Made by a program: the position numbers and the translations under genes. The notes under the pieces were generated by a model. That model saw only the letters and a list, made by a program, of their open reading frames with translations. It made no database searches and was not told the origin of the DNA. From contig CALXUG010000006.1 in the NCBI GenBank assembly GCA_944391625.1, positions 33,780-97,779 of the forward strand: a DNA stretch of 64,000 nt, given 5' to 3'. The stretch is from an uncultured Clostridia bacterium. Lineage in GTDB: Bacteria; Bacillota; Peptococcia; Peptococcales; Peptococcaceae. The first letter of the stretch is position 1. Every line of letters starts with the position of its first letter. This document shows, in pieces, positions 45,522-54,658 of the stretch.

Positions 45522-46836
45522 GTTGGTGTTTTCCTTTCTCTAGTTGAATGGCCTCCAGCACTTGCTGCTGATAGGTTTGCTGCAATGCCTGTGCAGGCAG
45601 GTAACGATTTGGCTGTACATTTGCTGCTAATTGAACCGCTGTTTGCCAGAATAAAGCAGAAGGCTCGTTTTGAGCGAGAATGTCCAGAGCTGCCCGTTGG
45701 GCAAACACCAGGCTTTCCAGCAGCGAATTGCTGGCCAGACGATTGGCTCCATGTACACCGTTGCAAGCAGTTTCGCCGACGGCATATAAATGCTGCATGG
45801 AGGTGCGGCCTTCCAGATCTATCTGAATGCCGCCCATAAAGTAGTGTTGGGCAGGCACAATGGGTATGGGTTCTTTTGTGATATCGTAGCCTTCTTCCAG
45901 ACAGTGCTGATAGATGGTTGGAAAATGCTGCAAAATTGTTTCTTTTTTAATAGGCAGTAGTGATAGATGCACGTAAGGTTTACAATCCAGTTCCATTTGC
46001 TGATAAATAGCTTGTGTCACCACATCCCGCGGCTGCAGCTCATCGGTAAATCGTTCTCCTGCAGCATTGAGCAAAACAGCGCCTTCTCCCCGCACTGATT
46101 CGGAAATTAAGAAGCGACGGCCCGGTTTCTGCGAATACAATGTGGTGGGATGAATCTGAATATAATCAATATTTTTCAAAGCAACTTGATGGCGCTGGGC
46201 AATGGCCAGACTATCTCCGGTTAAATGAGCAAAGTTGGTGGAATGACTGTATAATCCGCCAATTCCGCCAGTAGCCAATATGGTATTGGCAGCAAGGATG
46301 GTTGCTATAGTGTCATCTGCCTGTTGTACAATTCCGCCATAGCAGCAATTTTGCTGACAGAGTAAGTCCAGCAGAGTGGTATGCTCTAAAATAGTAATAT
46401 TGGAGCGCTGTTTTGCTTGCTCCAGCAGACAACTGGTGATGGCTTTTCCGGTCTGGTCCTGATGATATAAAATACGCGGCGCAGAGTGAGCACCTTCCCG
46501 GGTATAGCATAACGTACCGTTCTCCTGGGCAAAGGGAACGCCAAGGGTCAGCAGCTGGTTGATAATGGTACGGGAACTGGCAATCATGGTATGCACCGCC
46601 GCTGGATTATTTTCGTAGTGACCAGCTTTTAATGTGTCCTGATAATAGCTTTCGTAGTCGGATAAATCCCGCAGCACGCAAATACCGCCCTGTGCCAGAA
46701 AAGAATCGCTCTGTTCTGCTTCTTTTTTTGTAATCAGCAGGACATGCTTTTCAGCCGGAATCTGTAAAGCAGCAAATAACCCTGCGGCACCGCTGCCTAC
46801 AATTAAAATATCAGTCTGTATTGATTGGTTTGGCAT
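45514..46836 (-). CDS. nadB: L-aspartate oxidase
   Basis: NadB oxidises aspartate to iminoaspartate using FAD. The N-terminus has ILIVGSGAAGLFAAL; FLAQGGICVLRD, STNFAHLTGDSLAIA, QIHPTTLY and ESVRGEGAVLLN follow, then HYFMGGIQIDLEGRTS. At 440 residues it is about 100 shorter than the E. coli protein because the C-terminal helical domain is reduced. Shorter forms of this kind are known in anaerobes, where fumarate probably replaces oxygen as acceptor. Confidence 0.93.
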   Translation of the reverse strand: MPNQSIQTDILIVGSGAAGLFAALQIPAEKHVLLITKKEAEQSDSFLAQGGICVLRDLSDYESYYQDTLKAGHYENNPAAVHTMIASSRTIINQLLTLGVPFAQENGTLCYTREGAHSAPRILYHQDQTGKAITSCLLEQAKQRSNITILEHTTLLDLLCQQNCCYGGIVQQADDTIATILAANTILATGGIGGLYSHSTNFAHLTGDSLAIAQRHQVALKNIDYIQIHPTTLYSQKPGRRFLISESVRGEGAVLLNAAGERFTDELQPRDVVTQAIYQQMELDCKPYVHLSLLPIKKETILQHFPTIYQHCLEEGYDITKEPIPIVPAQHYFMGGIQIDLEGRTSMQHLYAVGETACNGVHGANRLASNSLLESLVFAQRAALDILAQNEPSALFWQTAVQLAANVQPNRYLPAQALQQTYQQQVLEAIQLEKGKHQHE

Positions 46837-46842
46837 AATGAT

Positions 46843-47763
46843 TTAATCCTTTCTGGCCAGTTCCAGCATTTTTTGTAACGGCGTCATGGCTTTTTGGGCC
46901 ATAGTTTGATCTAATTCTACTGTATGATCAAAATTACGCAGGACAGAGGCTACTTTTTCCAATGTAATTTTACGCATATCTGGACAGATTTGTTCCGGCA
47001 ACACCGAATAGCATTGTTTATCTGGACAGTTTTGCCGGATTTGATACAGCACGCCCAGTTCGGTGGCAATAATAAACTCTTGTTTGTCGCTGTCACCGAC
47101 GTAACGGATAATACCAGATGTGCTGCCAATATAGTCTGCCTGCGCCAGCACGTCCGGTGTACATTCGGGATGAGCCAGCACCAGAGCAGTCGGATGTTCT
47201 TCTTTGGCCTTTTTTACCAACTGACCGGTCATCTGCACATGAACAGGGCAGTAGCCATCATTAAAAATGAAATGTTTTTCAGGAACCTGCTGGGCTACAA
47301 AACGGCCCAGGTTTTCGTCGGGAATAAAGAAAATATTTTTTTGCGGTAAATTGCGGACAATGGTCATAGCATTGGCCGAGGTTACACAAACATCAGCATA
47401 TTGTTTAATTTCTGCAGTAGAGTTAATGTAGCAGACAACGGCTAAATCATCATATTGACTGCGAATTTGCTGAATCTTTTCGGCAGTGACCATATGGGCC
47501 ATAGGACAATCGGCAGTGGGGTCAGGCAGTAGTACTGTTTTTTGCGGATTCAGAATTTTTGCGCTTTCTCCCATAAAGGAAACGCCGCAGAACACAATCA
47601 CACGCTGCGGAACTTTGGTAGCAATCTCACTGAGATAGTAGGAGTCTCCAATATAATCAGCAATAGCTTGCACATCATCTTCTAAATAATAGTGGGCCAG
47701 AATGACGGCATCTTTTTCTTTTTTTAATTGTTGAATTTCTTCTATCAACTGTTCTTTTGTCAT
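46843..47763 (-). CDS. nadA: Quinolinate synthase
   Basis: NadA condenses iminoaspartate with dihydroxyacetone phosphate on a [4Fe-4S] cluster. Cluster cysteines are expected in VFCGVSFMGESAK or VCVTSANAM, in HPECTPDV and in EQICPDMRKITLEK. AHYYLEDDVQAIADYIGDS is the conserved N-terminal motif. The length is 306 residues. It is the first gene of the nad operon, with a promoter at 47838-47866 that probably carries the NiaR operator. Confidence 0.95.
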   Translation of the reverse strand: MTKEQLIEEIQQLKKEKDAVILAHYYLEDDVQAIADYIGDSYYLSEIATKVPQRVIVFCGVSFMGESAKILNPQKTVLLPDPTADCPMAHMVTAEKIQQIRSQYDDLAVVCYINSTAEIKQYADVCVTSANAMTIVRNLPQKNIFFIPDENLGRFVAQQVPEKHFIFNDGYCPVHVQMTGQLVKKAKEEHPTALVLAHPECTPDVLAQADYIGSTSGIIRYVGDSDKQEFIIATELGVLYQIRQNCPDKQCYSVLPEQICPDMRKITLEKVASVLRNFDHTVELDQTMAQKAMTPLQKMLELARKD

Positions 47764-47837
47764 TATAGATTACCTTCTTTATTATCAAATTTGCGAATTG
47801 TGCTATCTAAACAAGCATTCACAGGATATTACCCATT

Positions 47838-47866
47838 AGTATAGCACGGTGCTTTTCGTATGACAA
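47838..47866 (-). promoter_or_regulatory. Promoter of the nadABC operon
   Basis: On the minus strand TTGTCA (47861-47866) and TATACT (47838-47843) have a 17-bp spacer. GCTATCT occurs overlapping the -35 region and again in inverse orientation near 47800. These may be halves of a NiaR operator, but this is not certain. Confidence 0.7.
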
Positions 47867-47939
47867 GATAGCTGTAAACTTTTGCTGTAAAGTTTTGAAA
47901 AGAAACGGTTGAAACGCAAAAATTTATTACAAAGATATT

Positions 47940-47968
47940 TTGCAGACAATCACTATATATGATAAAAT
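47940..47968 (+). promoter_or_regulatory. Promoter of the LysR gene
   Basis: TTGCAG (47940-47945) and TAAAAT (47963-47968) with a 17-bp spacer. About 90 bases of leader follow before the TTG start. The promoter is divergent from that of nadA. Confidence 0.55.
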
Positions 47969-48061
47969 ATAGGGGTATACATTTTAGATTTCGTGAATGG
48001 AAAAACATGTACGATATAAGGTATTGTTTTCTTGTATTTGTAAAAGAAAGGATGGGTATGT

Positions 48062-49033
48062 TTGAATATCTTATATTTAAAATATGCAGTGACAGTGGCG
48101 CGCTGCGGGTCCATTACCGGAGCAGCAGAGCAGCTGTATATGAACCAACCCAATTTGAGTAAAGCCATTAAAGAATTAGAAACTTCTTTAAATATTACAA
48201 TTTTTCAGAGAACGTCCACCGGTGTTATTCCTACAGCCCAGGGGCAGGAATTTTTGGATGCGGCGCGGCAGATTTTACAGCAGATTTCGGATTTGGAGGA
48301 TCGGTATAAACCGGAACAGACGCGAAAAATTGCATTTTCAGTTTCGGTGCCCCGTGCCAGTTATATTACCGATGCCTTTGCCAATTTTGCCAATAGTTTG
48401 CGCAGTATCGATGAATTTGAAATCAATTTCATGGAGACAAATTCGATGGAAGCCATTCAGAATATCAGCCGAAAAGGATATTCTTTGGGCATTATCCGCT
48501 ACCAATCTGATTATGAACCTTATTTTCAAAAGGTATTGCAGGAGAAACGTCTGCAATCAGAGCTTTTATGGGAATTTGAATACCAGGCGTTGATGTCGGT
48601 GCGCAATCCGTTGGCCCATAAAACGAAACTCAGCTTAAACGAAATGGTAGATTTAACTGAATTAATTCATGGTGACTGGGATGTACCGTTTATTCCTGCC
48701 GACGAGCAGGAACAGATGCTGACAGTCCCCAATCAAAAAAAGAAAATTTACGTATATGAACGGGGCAGCCAGTTTGATTTGCTGCAAAATATTCCCGATA
48801 GTTTTATGTGGGTGTCGCCCATTCCAGAGCATTTGTTGGAGCGCTACCAATTGGTGCAGTTGGGCTGTGCCGAAATGAAGAAGCCTTTTCGTGATGTAAT
48901 TATCAGCCCGCAAAATTATCGGTTCCGTTCGGTGGAAAAAGGATTCTTACAGCAGGTTATGGACATACGGGATATGGTAAATAAAAAATACGGACCATTG
49001 CCATGGAATCAGAATGACGGCAGATCGTCCTGA
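48062..49033 (+). CDS. LysR family transcriptional regulator
   Basis: A 323-residue regulator with an N-terminal winged helix (about 1-60: VARCGSITGAAEQLYMNQPN and LSKAIKELETSLNITIFQRT) and a C-terminal periplasmic-binding-like effector domain. It starts at TTG 48062 after AAGGATG; the nearby ATG at 48058 is in another frame. It lies upstream of the hydrogenase-like module on the same strand, with a 159-base gap and a separate promoter, so it could regulate that module. It is divergent from nadABC. The effector is unknown. Confidence 0.87.
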   Translation: MNILYLKYAVTVARCGSITGAAEQLYMNQPNLSKAIKELETSLNITIFQRTSTGVIPTAQGQEFLDAARQILQQISDLEDRYKPEQTRKIAFSVSVPRASYITDAFANFANSLRSIDEFEINFMETNSMEAIQNISRKGYSLGIIRYQSDYEPYFQKVLQEKRLQSELLWEFEYQALMSVRNPLAHKTKLSLNEMVDLTELIHGDWDVPFIPADEQEQMLTVPNQKKKIYVYERGSQFDLLQNIPDSFMWVSPIPEHLLERYQLVQLGCAEMKKPFRDVIISPQNYRFRSVEKGFLQQVMDIRDMVNKKYGPLPWNQNDGRSS

Positions 49034-49121
49034 TTGCTCTTGTTTCCTATATAAGGAAGTAAAAAATTGCAAAGATATGTTGAAATTTATATATTCGTAT
49101 ATTTTTTTTGTCATTCAGGCA

Positions 49122-49150
49122 TGGACATTTTCATGTTATGATATTATATT
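49122..49150 (+). promoter_or_regulatory. Candidate promoter of the hydrogenase-like module
   Basis: TGGACA (49122-49127) and TATATT (49145-49150) with a 17-bp spacer, about 40 bases before the first ATG. Confidence 0.45.
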
Positions 49151-49192
49151 ATTATAGAGAAAGTTTTCACAATAATAAGGAGGATTTTTATT

Positions 49193-49441
49193 ATGGAGAT
49201 CACCATTTGTATTGGAAGTTCCTGTCATTTAAAAGGCGCAAGAGATATTGTATCCAAGCTGGAAACAATCATTGCTGAAAAAAATCTGGCAGATAAGATT
49301 CATTTGAAAGGCGCATTCTGTATGGGAAAATGCAGTATTGAAGGGGTAAGCATTAAATTGGATGAAGAACTGTTTTATCTGAAGCCTGAAAATACAGAAC
49401 AGTTTTTCCAAGATGAAATTCTACGGAGATTGGGCGCATGA
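49193..49441 (+). CDS. Thioredoxin-like [2Fe-2S] ferredoxin
   Basis: An 82-residue protein like the C-terminal domain of NuoE/HoxE/HydC. Four cysteines are arranged as CIGSSC near residue 6 and CMGKC near residue 44, giving the Cx4C...Cx3C ligand set of thioredoxin-like ferredoxins. It probably passes electrons to the next protein. AAGGAGG precedes the ATG. Its TGA overlaps the ATG of the downstream gene (ATGA). Confidence 0.85.
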   Translation: MEITICIGSSCHLKGARDIVSKLETIIAEKNLADKIHLKGAFCMGKCSIEGVSIKLDEELFYLKPENTEQFFQDEILRRLGA

Positions 49442-51168
49442 AAGTAATCGGATTTGAAGAAGCACAATGCAAAAACTGTTATAAATGTGTGCGTGGTTGT
49501 GCGATCAAAGCGATTGAAGTAAAAAACGGTCAGGCGCAGATTTTAGATGATAAATGTATTCTTTGCGGGCGTTGTATGGAAATTTGTCCACAGAGCGCCA
49601 AAAAATTCCTGAGCGATTTGGATAAGGTAAAATACTTTATTCAAAACAAAGAGCATGTGATTGCTTCTTTGGCACCGTCTTATATGGTGGCATTGGATCA
49701 CAGCCATCCGGGACAGGTAGTTACTGCATTAAAAAAATTGGGGTTTACACAGGTACGGGAGACCTCAGAAGCGGCTGCTTATGTAACCGATGAATATGCC
49801 CGTTTGATTCGGGAAGGAAACATGAAAAATATTATCACCACCTGTTGTCCCAGTGCCAACGAACTGGTAGAGTTGCATCATCCGGAGATGGCACAGTATC
49901 TGGCTCCAGTTTTTTCGCCAATGATAGCCCATGGAAAAATGCTCCATGAAGAATTGGGCGATAATATTCGTGTTGTCTTCATTGGTCCTTGTATTGCTAA
50001 GAAAAAAGAAGCAGAAATTGACAGTCGTACCAGTGGTTATGTGGACGCGGTTATTGATTTTGTTGAGTTGGAAAGCTGGCTGGCAGACTCCAATGTGGAA
50101 CTGCAGCAATGCGAACCATCCCGCATGGATAACCGTAATCCGAAAATTAATCGGCTTTATCCTATCAGTGGCGGTATTATATCTGCCATTAATGCAGCCG
50201 CTGGGAAGCACGCATATAAAACAATCACAGTACATGGGCTGGAAGACTGCATTGCTTTACTGGAAAGCATGGAAAATGGCGAACTGGATCATTGTGTGGT
50301 GGAGATGAGTGTTTGTCGCGGCAGTTGTATTGAAGGACCAGCCATTGCTCATCATAAATATTCCCGTTTCCGCAAGAAACTGATTGTGGAGGATATTGTG
50401 GCTGGTGAATCGGAGCAGCCAAGAGATTTTCCAGAAAAACCAAATGGTTATTTTTCTCGAGAATTTCATGATCGGTCTATTACAGTGCCAATGCCGACAG
50501 AAGCCGAAATTCGTGAAATATTGCGCAAAATTGGTAAAAACAGCGAAAAAGATGAATTAAATTGTACTGCTTGTGGATATCCATCTTGCAGAGAAAAAGC
50601 AATTGCAGTTTACCAGGGCAAAGCAGAATTAAATATGTGCATGCCGTTTATGCAGGAGCAGGCTCGTTCTATGGCAAAAACCATTATGGATAAAGCGCCT
50701 GACTCCATTTTAGCTGTTAATTCTGATATGCGGATTGTAGAATTTTCCAAGGCTGCTGAATTGTGCTTTGGAAAACGTCGTTCTGATGTGAAACACACAC
50801 CATTGAGCAGTATTATTCAGGATGACGATTTTCGTCAGGTATATCAAAGCCACAATAACATTTACGGAAAAAAAGTATATTATCCACAATATCAGTTATA
50901 TATGCTGCAAGATATTATTTATATGGAAGAACAGGACAGTGTTATGGGTTTGTTCCAGAATATCACTGCCGAGGAAACCAAGAAGCAGCAGCAATATGCT
51001 GTAAAACTGGAAACTGTAGAAATGGCGCAGGATGTAATTGATAAACAGATGATGGTTGCACAGCAGATAGCCAGTCTGTTGGGAGAAACTACCGCGGAAA
51101 CCAAGGTCAGTCTGACCAGACTGCGCAATATGATTCTCTCGGACCAGGAAGAACTGGAGCGGAAGTAG
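49438..51168 (+). CDS. PAS-linked [FeFe]-hydrogenase-like sensor protein (group C / HydS-like)
   Basis: A 576-residue soluble protein. Residues 8-60 hold two [4Fe-4S] ferredoxin motifs (first at Cys11, 14, 17, 21). The H-cluster domain follows with TTCCPS (Cys136/137), GPCIAKKKE (Cys185) and VCRGSCIEG (Cys293/297). An Fe-S motif CTACGYPSC...CMPF sits near residues 365-400, then a PAS domain at about 405-500 and a short coiled tail. This order matches sensory group C [FeFe] hydrogenases, thought to sense H2 or redox state and signal to partners. The L1 motif reads TTCCP where catalytic enzymes have TSCCP. Confidence 0.87.
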   Translation: MKVIGFEEAQCKNCYKCVRGCAIKAIEVKNGQAQILDDKCILCGRCMEICPQSAKKFLSDLDKVKYFIQNKEHVIASLAPSYMVALDHSHPGQVVTALKKLGFTQVRETSEAAAYVTDEYARLIREGNMKNIITTCCPSANELVELHHPEMAQYLAPVFSPMIAHGKMLHEELGDNIRVVFIGPCIAKKKEAEIDSRTSGYVDAVIDFVELESWLADSNVELQQCEPSRMDNRNPKINRLYPISGGIISAINAAAGKHAYKTITVHGLEDCIALLESMENGELDHCVVEMSVCRGSCIEGPAIAHHKYSRFRKKLIVEDIVAGESEQPRDFPEKPNGYFSREFHDRSITVPMPTEAEIREILRKIGKNSEKDELNCTACGYPSCREKAIAVYQGKAELNMCMPFMQEQARSMAKTIMDKAPDSILAVNSDMRIVEFSKAAELCFGKRRSDVKHTPLSSIIQDDDFRQVYQSHNNIYGKKVYYPQYQLYMLQDIIYMEEQDSVMGLFQNITAEETKKQQQYAVKLETVEMAQDVIDKQMMVAQQIASLLGETTAETKVSLTRLRNMILSDQEELERK

Positions 51169-51169
51169 T

Positions 51170-52342
51170 ATGAAACTAAAGGTAGATATTTCATATAAAA
51201 GTCTGAATAAACGCAATGAAGAATTATGCGGAGATCATATCGAACTGCTGAAAACAGAAAATTCTACCATTCTGATTTTAGCGGACGGCATGGGCAGTGG
51301 TGTAAAAGCCAATATACTGTCCACGTTGACTGCTAAAATTTTAGGAACGATGTTATATAATGGTTCCTCGTTGGATGAATGTGTAGAAACCATCGCGAAA
51401 ACCCTGCCTATTTGTCAGACCAGACAGGTAGCTTATTCCACATTTACAATTTTACAGATTTATGACAGTGGCGAAACCTATATTGTTGAATTTGATAATC
51501 CAGGCTGTATTTTTATTCGGGATGGAAAATTACTGGAACTGCCTTTTTATGATTGTGAAGTGGCAGGAAAAAACGTAAAAGAGTGCCGTATTTATGCGCA
51601 GGCCGGTGATTTGTTTGTTTTAATGAGCGACGGTGTTACCCATGCCGGTGTCGGTCGTTTTTGTGATTTCGGCTGGGGATGGAGCGGAGCCTCTCAGTTT
51701 GTAGAGCAGCATTATTCCGGCAACGAAGCGCCATCCAGAGTAACTTCCGGGCTGACTGAATATTGTCATGATCTTTATGAACAAAGCCCTGGTGATGATA
51801 CAACCGTCGCTGCAATCCGTGTTATTGATAAAAAACCGATAAAAATATTTACCGGCCCACCTTTGAATAAAGAAGACGATGAACGGATTGTCCGCGAATT
51901 TATGGAAACAGAAGGGACTTCTGTTATCTGCGGCGGGACAAGCGCCAATATTGTATCCCGTGTGCTGGATCGTCCTTTGGAGGTTTCTCTGGAATACTTT
52001 GATCCAGATATTCCTCCTATGGCTACCATGCAGGGAATTGATCTGGTCACAGAGGGAATTTTTACCTTAAATCGTGTATTGCAGCTATTGAAGCAGTACA
52101 ATGAGGGTTCTGTTGACCATATCTTTTTTAGCGAATTGGACAAAAAAGACGGTGGTGCCCGTCTGGCAAAGTTACTTATAGAAGAAAGTACAGATGTTAA
52201 AATGTTTGTAGGAAAAACCATCAATTCGGCTTATCAAAACCCAATGATTCCGTTTGATTTCAATCTACGGGTTGCGTTGATTGAACAGCTGAAGGACGCT
52301 ATTGAAAAAGCCGGAAAAACAGTTTCTATCACATATGTATAA
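51170..52342 (+). CDS. SpoIIE-type PP2C serine/threonine phosphatase
   Basis: A 390-residue protein. The N-terminal half (about 1-220) is a SpoIIE/PP2C phosphatase domain with metal-binding LILADGMGSGVKAN, VLMSDGVTHAG and SPGDDTTVAAIRV. The C-terminal half (about 225-390) has no domain I can name. It starts two bases after the stop of the PAS-hydrogenase gene, so the pair is surely cotranslated. Phosphatases or kinases next to group C hydrogenases are thought to carry the output of the H2/redox sensor. Confidence 0.83.
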   Translation: MKLKVDISYKSLNKRNEELCGDHIELLKTENSTILILADGMGSGVKANILSTLTAKILGTMLYNGSSLDECVETIAKTLPICQTRQVAYSTFTILQIYDSGETYIVEFDNPGCIFIRDGKLLELPFYDCEVAGKNVKECRIYAQAGDLFVLMSDGVTHAGVGRFCDFGWGWSGASQFVEQHYSGNEAPSRVTSGLTEYCHDLYEQSPGDDTTVAAIRVIDKKPIKIFTGPPLNKEDDERIVREFMETEGTSVICGGTSANIVSRVLDRPLEVSLEYFDPDIPPMATMQGIDLVTEGIFTLNRVLQLLKQYNEGSVDHIFFSELDKKDGGARLAKLLIEESTDVKMFVGKTINSAYQNPMIPFDFNLRVALIEQLKDAIEKAGKTVSITYV

Positions 52343-52359
52343 AGAGGAGTGTTATTAGT

Positions 52360-53814
52360 ATGCTTGACAAAGATGCAACCATAGTGGATGTAAAACATGA
52401 GGTGTTGTACCAGGTCGCCAAACATGCCTATTTAAAAGATTTGGATGAAAAACGGGATCAGATTCCCTATGATATTATACCAGGCCCACAGGCTAATTTT
52501 CGTTGCTGTATCTATAAGGAGCGGGAAATTATCCGTCAGCGTGTGCGTGTAGCGGAAGGACGTTCTCCGATTCAGGATAAAGAAAACAGCAATATTGTAC
52601 AGGTAGTAGAATCTGCCTGTGAAGGTTGTCCAATCAATCGTTTTGTTGTTACAGATAACTGTCAGCATTGTATGAGCCGCAAATGTCAGCAGGCTTGTAA
52701 TTTCCATGCTATCACCATTGAAAAAAACAAGGCGGTAATCGATACACAGATTTGTAAAGAGTGCGGAAAATGTGCGCAGGCTTGTCCATACAATGCCATC
52801 GCTGATTTAATGCGCCCATGTAAAAGAAGCTGTCCAGTCAATGCCATTACAATGGATGAAAACAAAATTGTAGTTGTAGATGAAGAAAAATGTATTCATT
52901 GCGGCCAATGCATCAAAAACTGCCCATTTGGGGCCATTATGGACCGTTCCTTTATGGTCAGCGTCATTGATTTGATTAACCAAGGCTTGCCGGTTTACGC
53001 TATGTTTGCGCCAGCAGGGGAAGGGCAGTTTGGTAATGTTTCCATGGCAGATTTGGCAGAGGCTATAAAGGAACTGGGCTTTGCTGATATGTATGAGGTT
53101 TCTCTGGGCGGCGATATGGTAGCAGACAGTGAGGCCAGAGAATGGCTGGAAGCTTATCAGGAAGGCAAAAAAATGACAACTTCTTGTTGTCCAGCTTTTG
53201 TCACCATGGTAAAAAAACATTTCCCGCAATTAGAAGATCATGTTTCCACAACCGTGTCTCCTATGTCCGCTATGGCTAGATTTATCCGAGCAAAACATCC
53301 AGGTGCCATTACAGTATTTATTGGGCCATGTATTGCAAAGAAAAGCGAAGTATTGGAATCCATTACACAGGATAATGCGGATTATGCACTGACTTTTGAA
53401 GAATTAGACGCTATGTTCCGCGCCAAAGGTGTAGAACTGAAAGTTTCTGACCGACAGTTACAACAAGGCAGTATTTATGGTAAAAAATTTTGTTCCTCCG
53501 GTGGCGTTACTGCTGCTGTATTGGAAGCCTTCAAAGAAATGGATGTAAAAGTAGATGCTAAAGTAGCGCAGTGTAATGGCGCTGCTGAGTGTAAAAAAGC
53601 ATTGTTGATGATGAAGGTAGGTAAATTGCCGGAAGACTTTATCGAAGGGATGGCCTGCGAAGGCGGCTGTGTCAACGGACCTGGCAGCATCAAACCGGAA
53701 ATGCAGAGCCGGAAAGACCGCGCTGCATTGTTTAGTAAAGCCGATGATCGTGGTATCATTGATACCATTACACCATATTATGAAAAATTCCCATTCTCTT
53801 TGCATAGAAAATAA
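52360..53814 (+). CDS. [FeFe] hydrogenase, group B-like
   Basis: A 484-residue iron-sulfur protein. The N-terminal part has several Cys-rich motifs (CEGCPINR, CQHCMSRKCQQAC, CKECGKCAQACPYN, CIHCGQCIKNCPFG). The H-cluster domain follows with TSCCPAF (Cys276/277), GPCIAKKSE (Cys324) and EGMACEGGCVNGPG (Cys433/437). The motifs match the short monomeric group B [FeFe] hydrogenases of anaerobes, which lack the HydA C-terminal extension. It probably makes or uses H2 with ferredoxin. GAGGAG lies before the ATG. It ends the module at a strong terminator. No hydE/F/G maturases are in this window. Confidence 0.87.
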   Translation: MLDKDATIVDVKHEVLYQVAKHAYLKDLDEKRDQIPYDIIPGPQANFRCCIYKEREIIRQRVRVAEGRSPIQDKENSNIVQVVESACEGCPINRFVVTDNCQHCMSRKCQQACNFHAITIEKNKAVIDTQICKECGKCAQACPYNAIADLMRPCKRSCPVNAITMDENKIVVVDEEKCIHCGQCIKNCPFGAIMDRSFMVSVIDLINQGLPVYAMFAPAGEGQFGNVSMADLAEAIKELGFADMYEVSLGGDMVADSEAREWLEAYQEGKKMTTSCCPAFVTMVKKHFPQLEDHVSTTVSPMSAMARFIRAKHPGAITVFIGPCIAKKSEVLESITQDNADYALTFEELDAMFRAKGVELKVSDRQLQQGSIYGKKFCSSGGVTAAVLEAFKEMDVKVDAKVAQCNGAAECKKALLMMKVGKLPEDFIEGMACEGGCVNGPGSIKPEMQSRKDRAALFSKADDRGIIDTITPYYEKFPFSLHRK

Positions 53815-53864
53815 TATTAAAGCGACCCTGTTTACTAAAGATTTGTAATAGCGTCACATATGAC

Positions 53865-53904
53865 AAAAAACGCTTTCCAGGCTAACTATTGGAAAGCGTT
53901 TTTT
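53865..53904. terminator. Bidirectional terminator
   Basis: AAAAAACGCTTTCC and GGAAAGCGTTTTTT form a perfect stem between convergent genes. Confidence 0.93.
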
Positions 53905-53957
53905 ATTCTGTTTTTACCATATTACTGCCATGATAAAATCCTTATTGACGTTTGTTA

Positions 53958-54650
53958 TTACATATTAAATTTATAACCATAACCAACAATCGTTTTAATA
54001 TAGTCATGAAAATTGGAATAGGGTTTGAGTTTTTTTCGAATCTGAAATATGGTGTTTTCCACGGCGTGACAATATTGATTGGCGGATTGCTGCCATACGG
54101 TTTCATAAATTTGTTCTTTTGTAAATGCAGTTGCAGGATTTGTATACAAAAAATATAAAACATCAAACTCTTTTTTCGATAAACAGATTTCATGATTATC
54201 GATACGTACGATATGTTGATCGTCTTTCATAACCAAATGGGGCACAGTAGATTGTAGTCCCCAAAATTTTCGCGCAGCCATGCAGTCCTTTTTTATTTGT
54301 TCTAACAAAAGAGAAAAGTTTTCAAATTTTTGAATATCGCGAAGCTTTTTATACAAAGTTACTTGTATGATACAGTCATATATATTCTGATCAAAATCTA
54401 AAATATGCGTTCCTATGTTTATATTTTGACTATTGTTAATTGTTGGTTGGGTTCCGATATAGGTAACTCCATAGCACACCTGCTTATCTATTTGTATTTG
54501 AGAAATATAAACACCTGTAGCGGGGATATTCTTTTTGCTTTCAACTGCTATGTTTGCGGTAGGGCTTCCTACATATTTTCCGATTCCGCAACCATGTACA
54601 ACGATACCTGTGAGTATATGAATAGGTTTTTTGCTGTAAATAGTATTCAT
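53958..54650 (-). CDS. Riboflavin-kinase-like domain fused to OmpR-type winged helix: predicted flavin-sensing regulator
   Basis: A 230-residue protein. Residues about 12-135 match the RibF-type flavokinase domain: GIVVHGCGIGKYVGSPTANI (PTAN at 30-33), ATGVYIS, GVTYIGTQPTI, HILDF. Residues about 140-230 form a Trans_reg_C winged helix (LSKKEFDVLYFLYTNP, FTKEQIYETVW, VENTIFQIRKKL, IKTIVGYGYKF). The catalytic Glu of flavokinases (V-E-x-H-x-x-D-F) is Gly80 here (IGTHILDF), so kinase activity is doubtful. It follows ribU directly under an FMN riboswitch. The start at 54650 has GAGG nearby; an ATG at 54662 overlaps the ribU stop and is also possible. I infer a flavin-binding transcription factor. 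Confidence 0.8.
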   Translation of the reverse strand: MNTIYSKKPIHILTGIVVHGCGIGKYVGSPTANIAVESKKNIPATGVYISQIQIDKQVCYGVTYIGTQPTINNSQNINIGTHILDFDQNIYDCIIQVTLYKKLRDIQKFENFSLLLEQIKKDCMAARKFWGLQSTVPHLVMKDDQHIVRIDNHEICLSKKEFDVLYFLYTNPATAFTKEQIYETVWQQSANQYCHAVENTIFQIRKKLKPYSNFHDYIKTIVGYGYKFNM

Positions 54651-54658
54651 GGTTAGCC

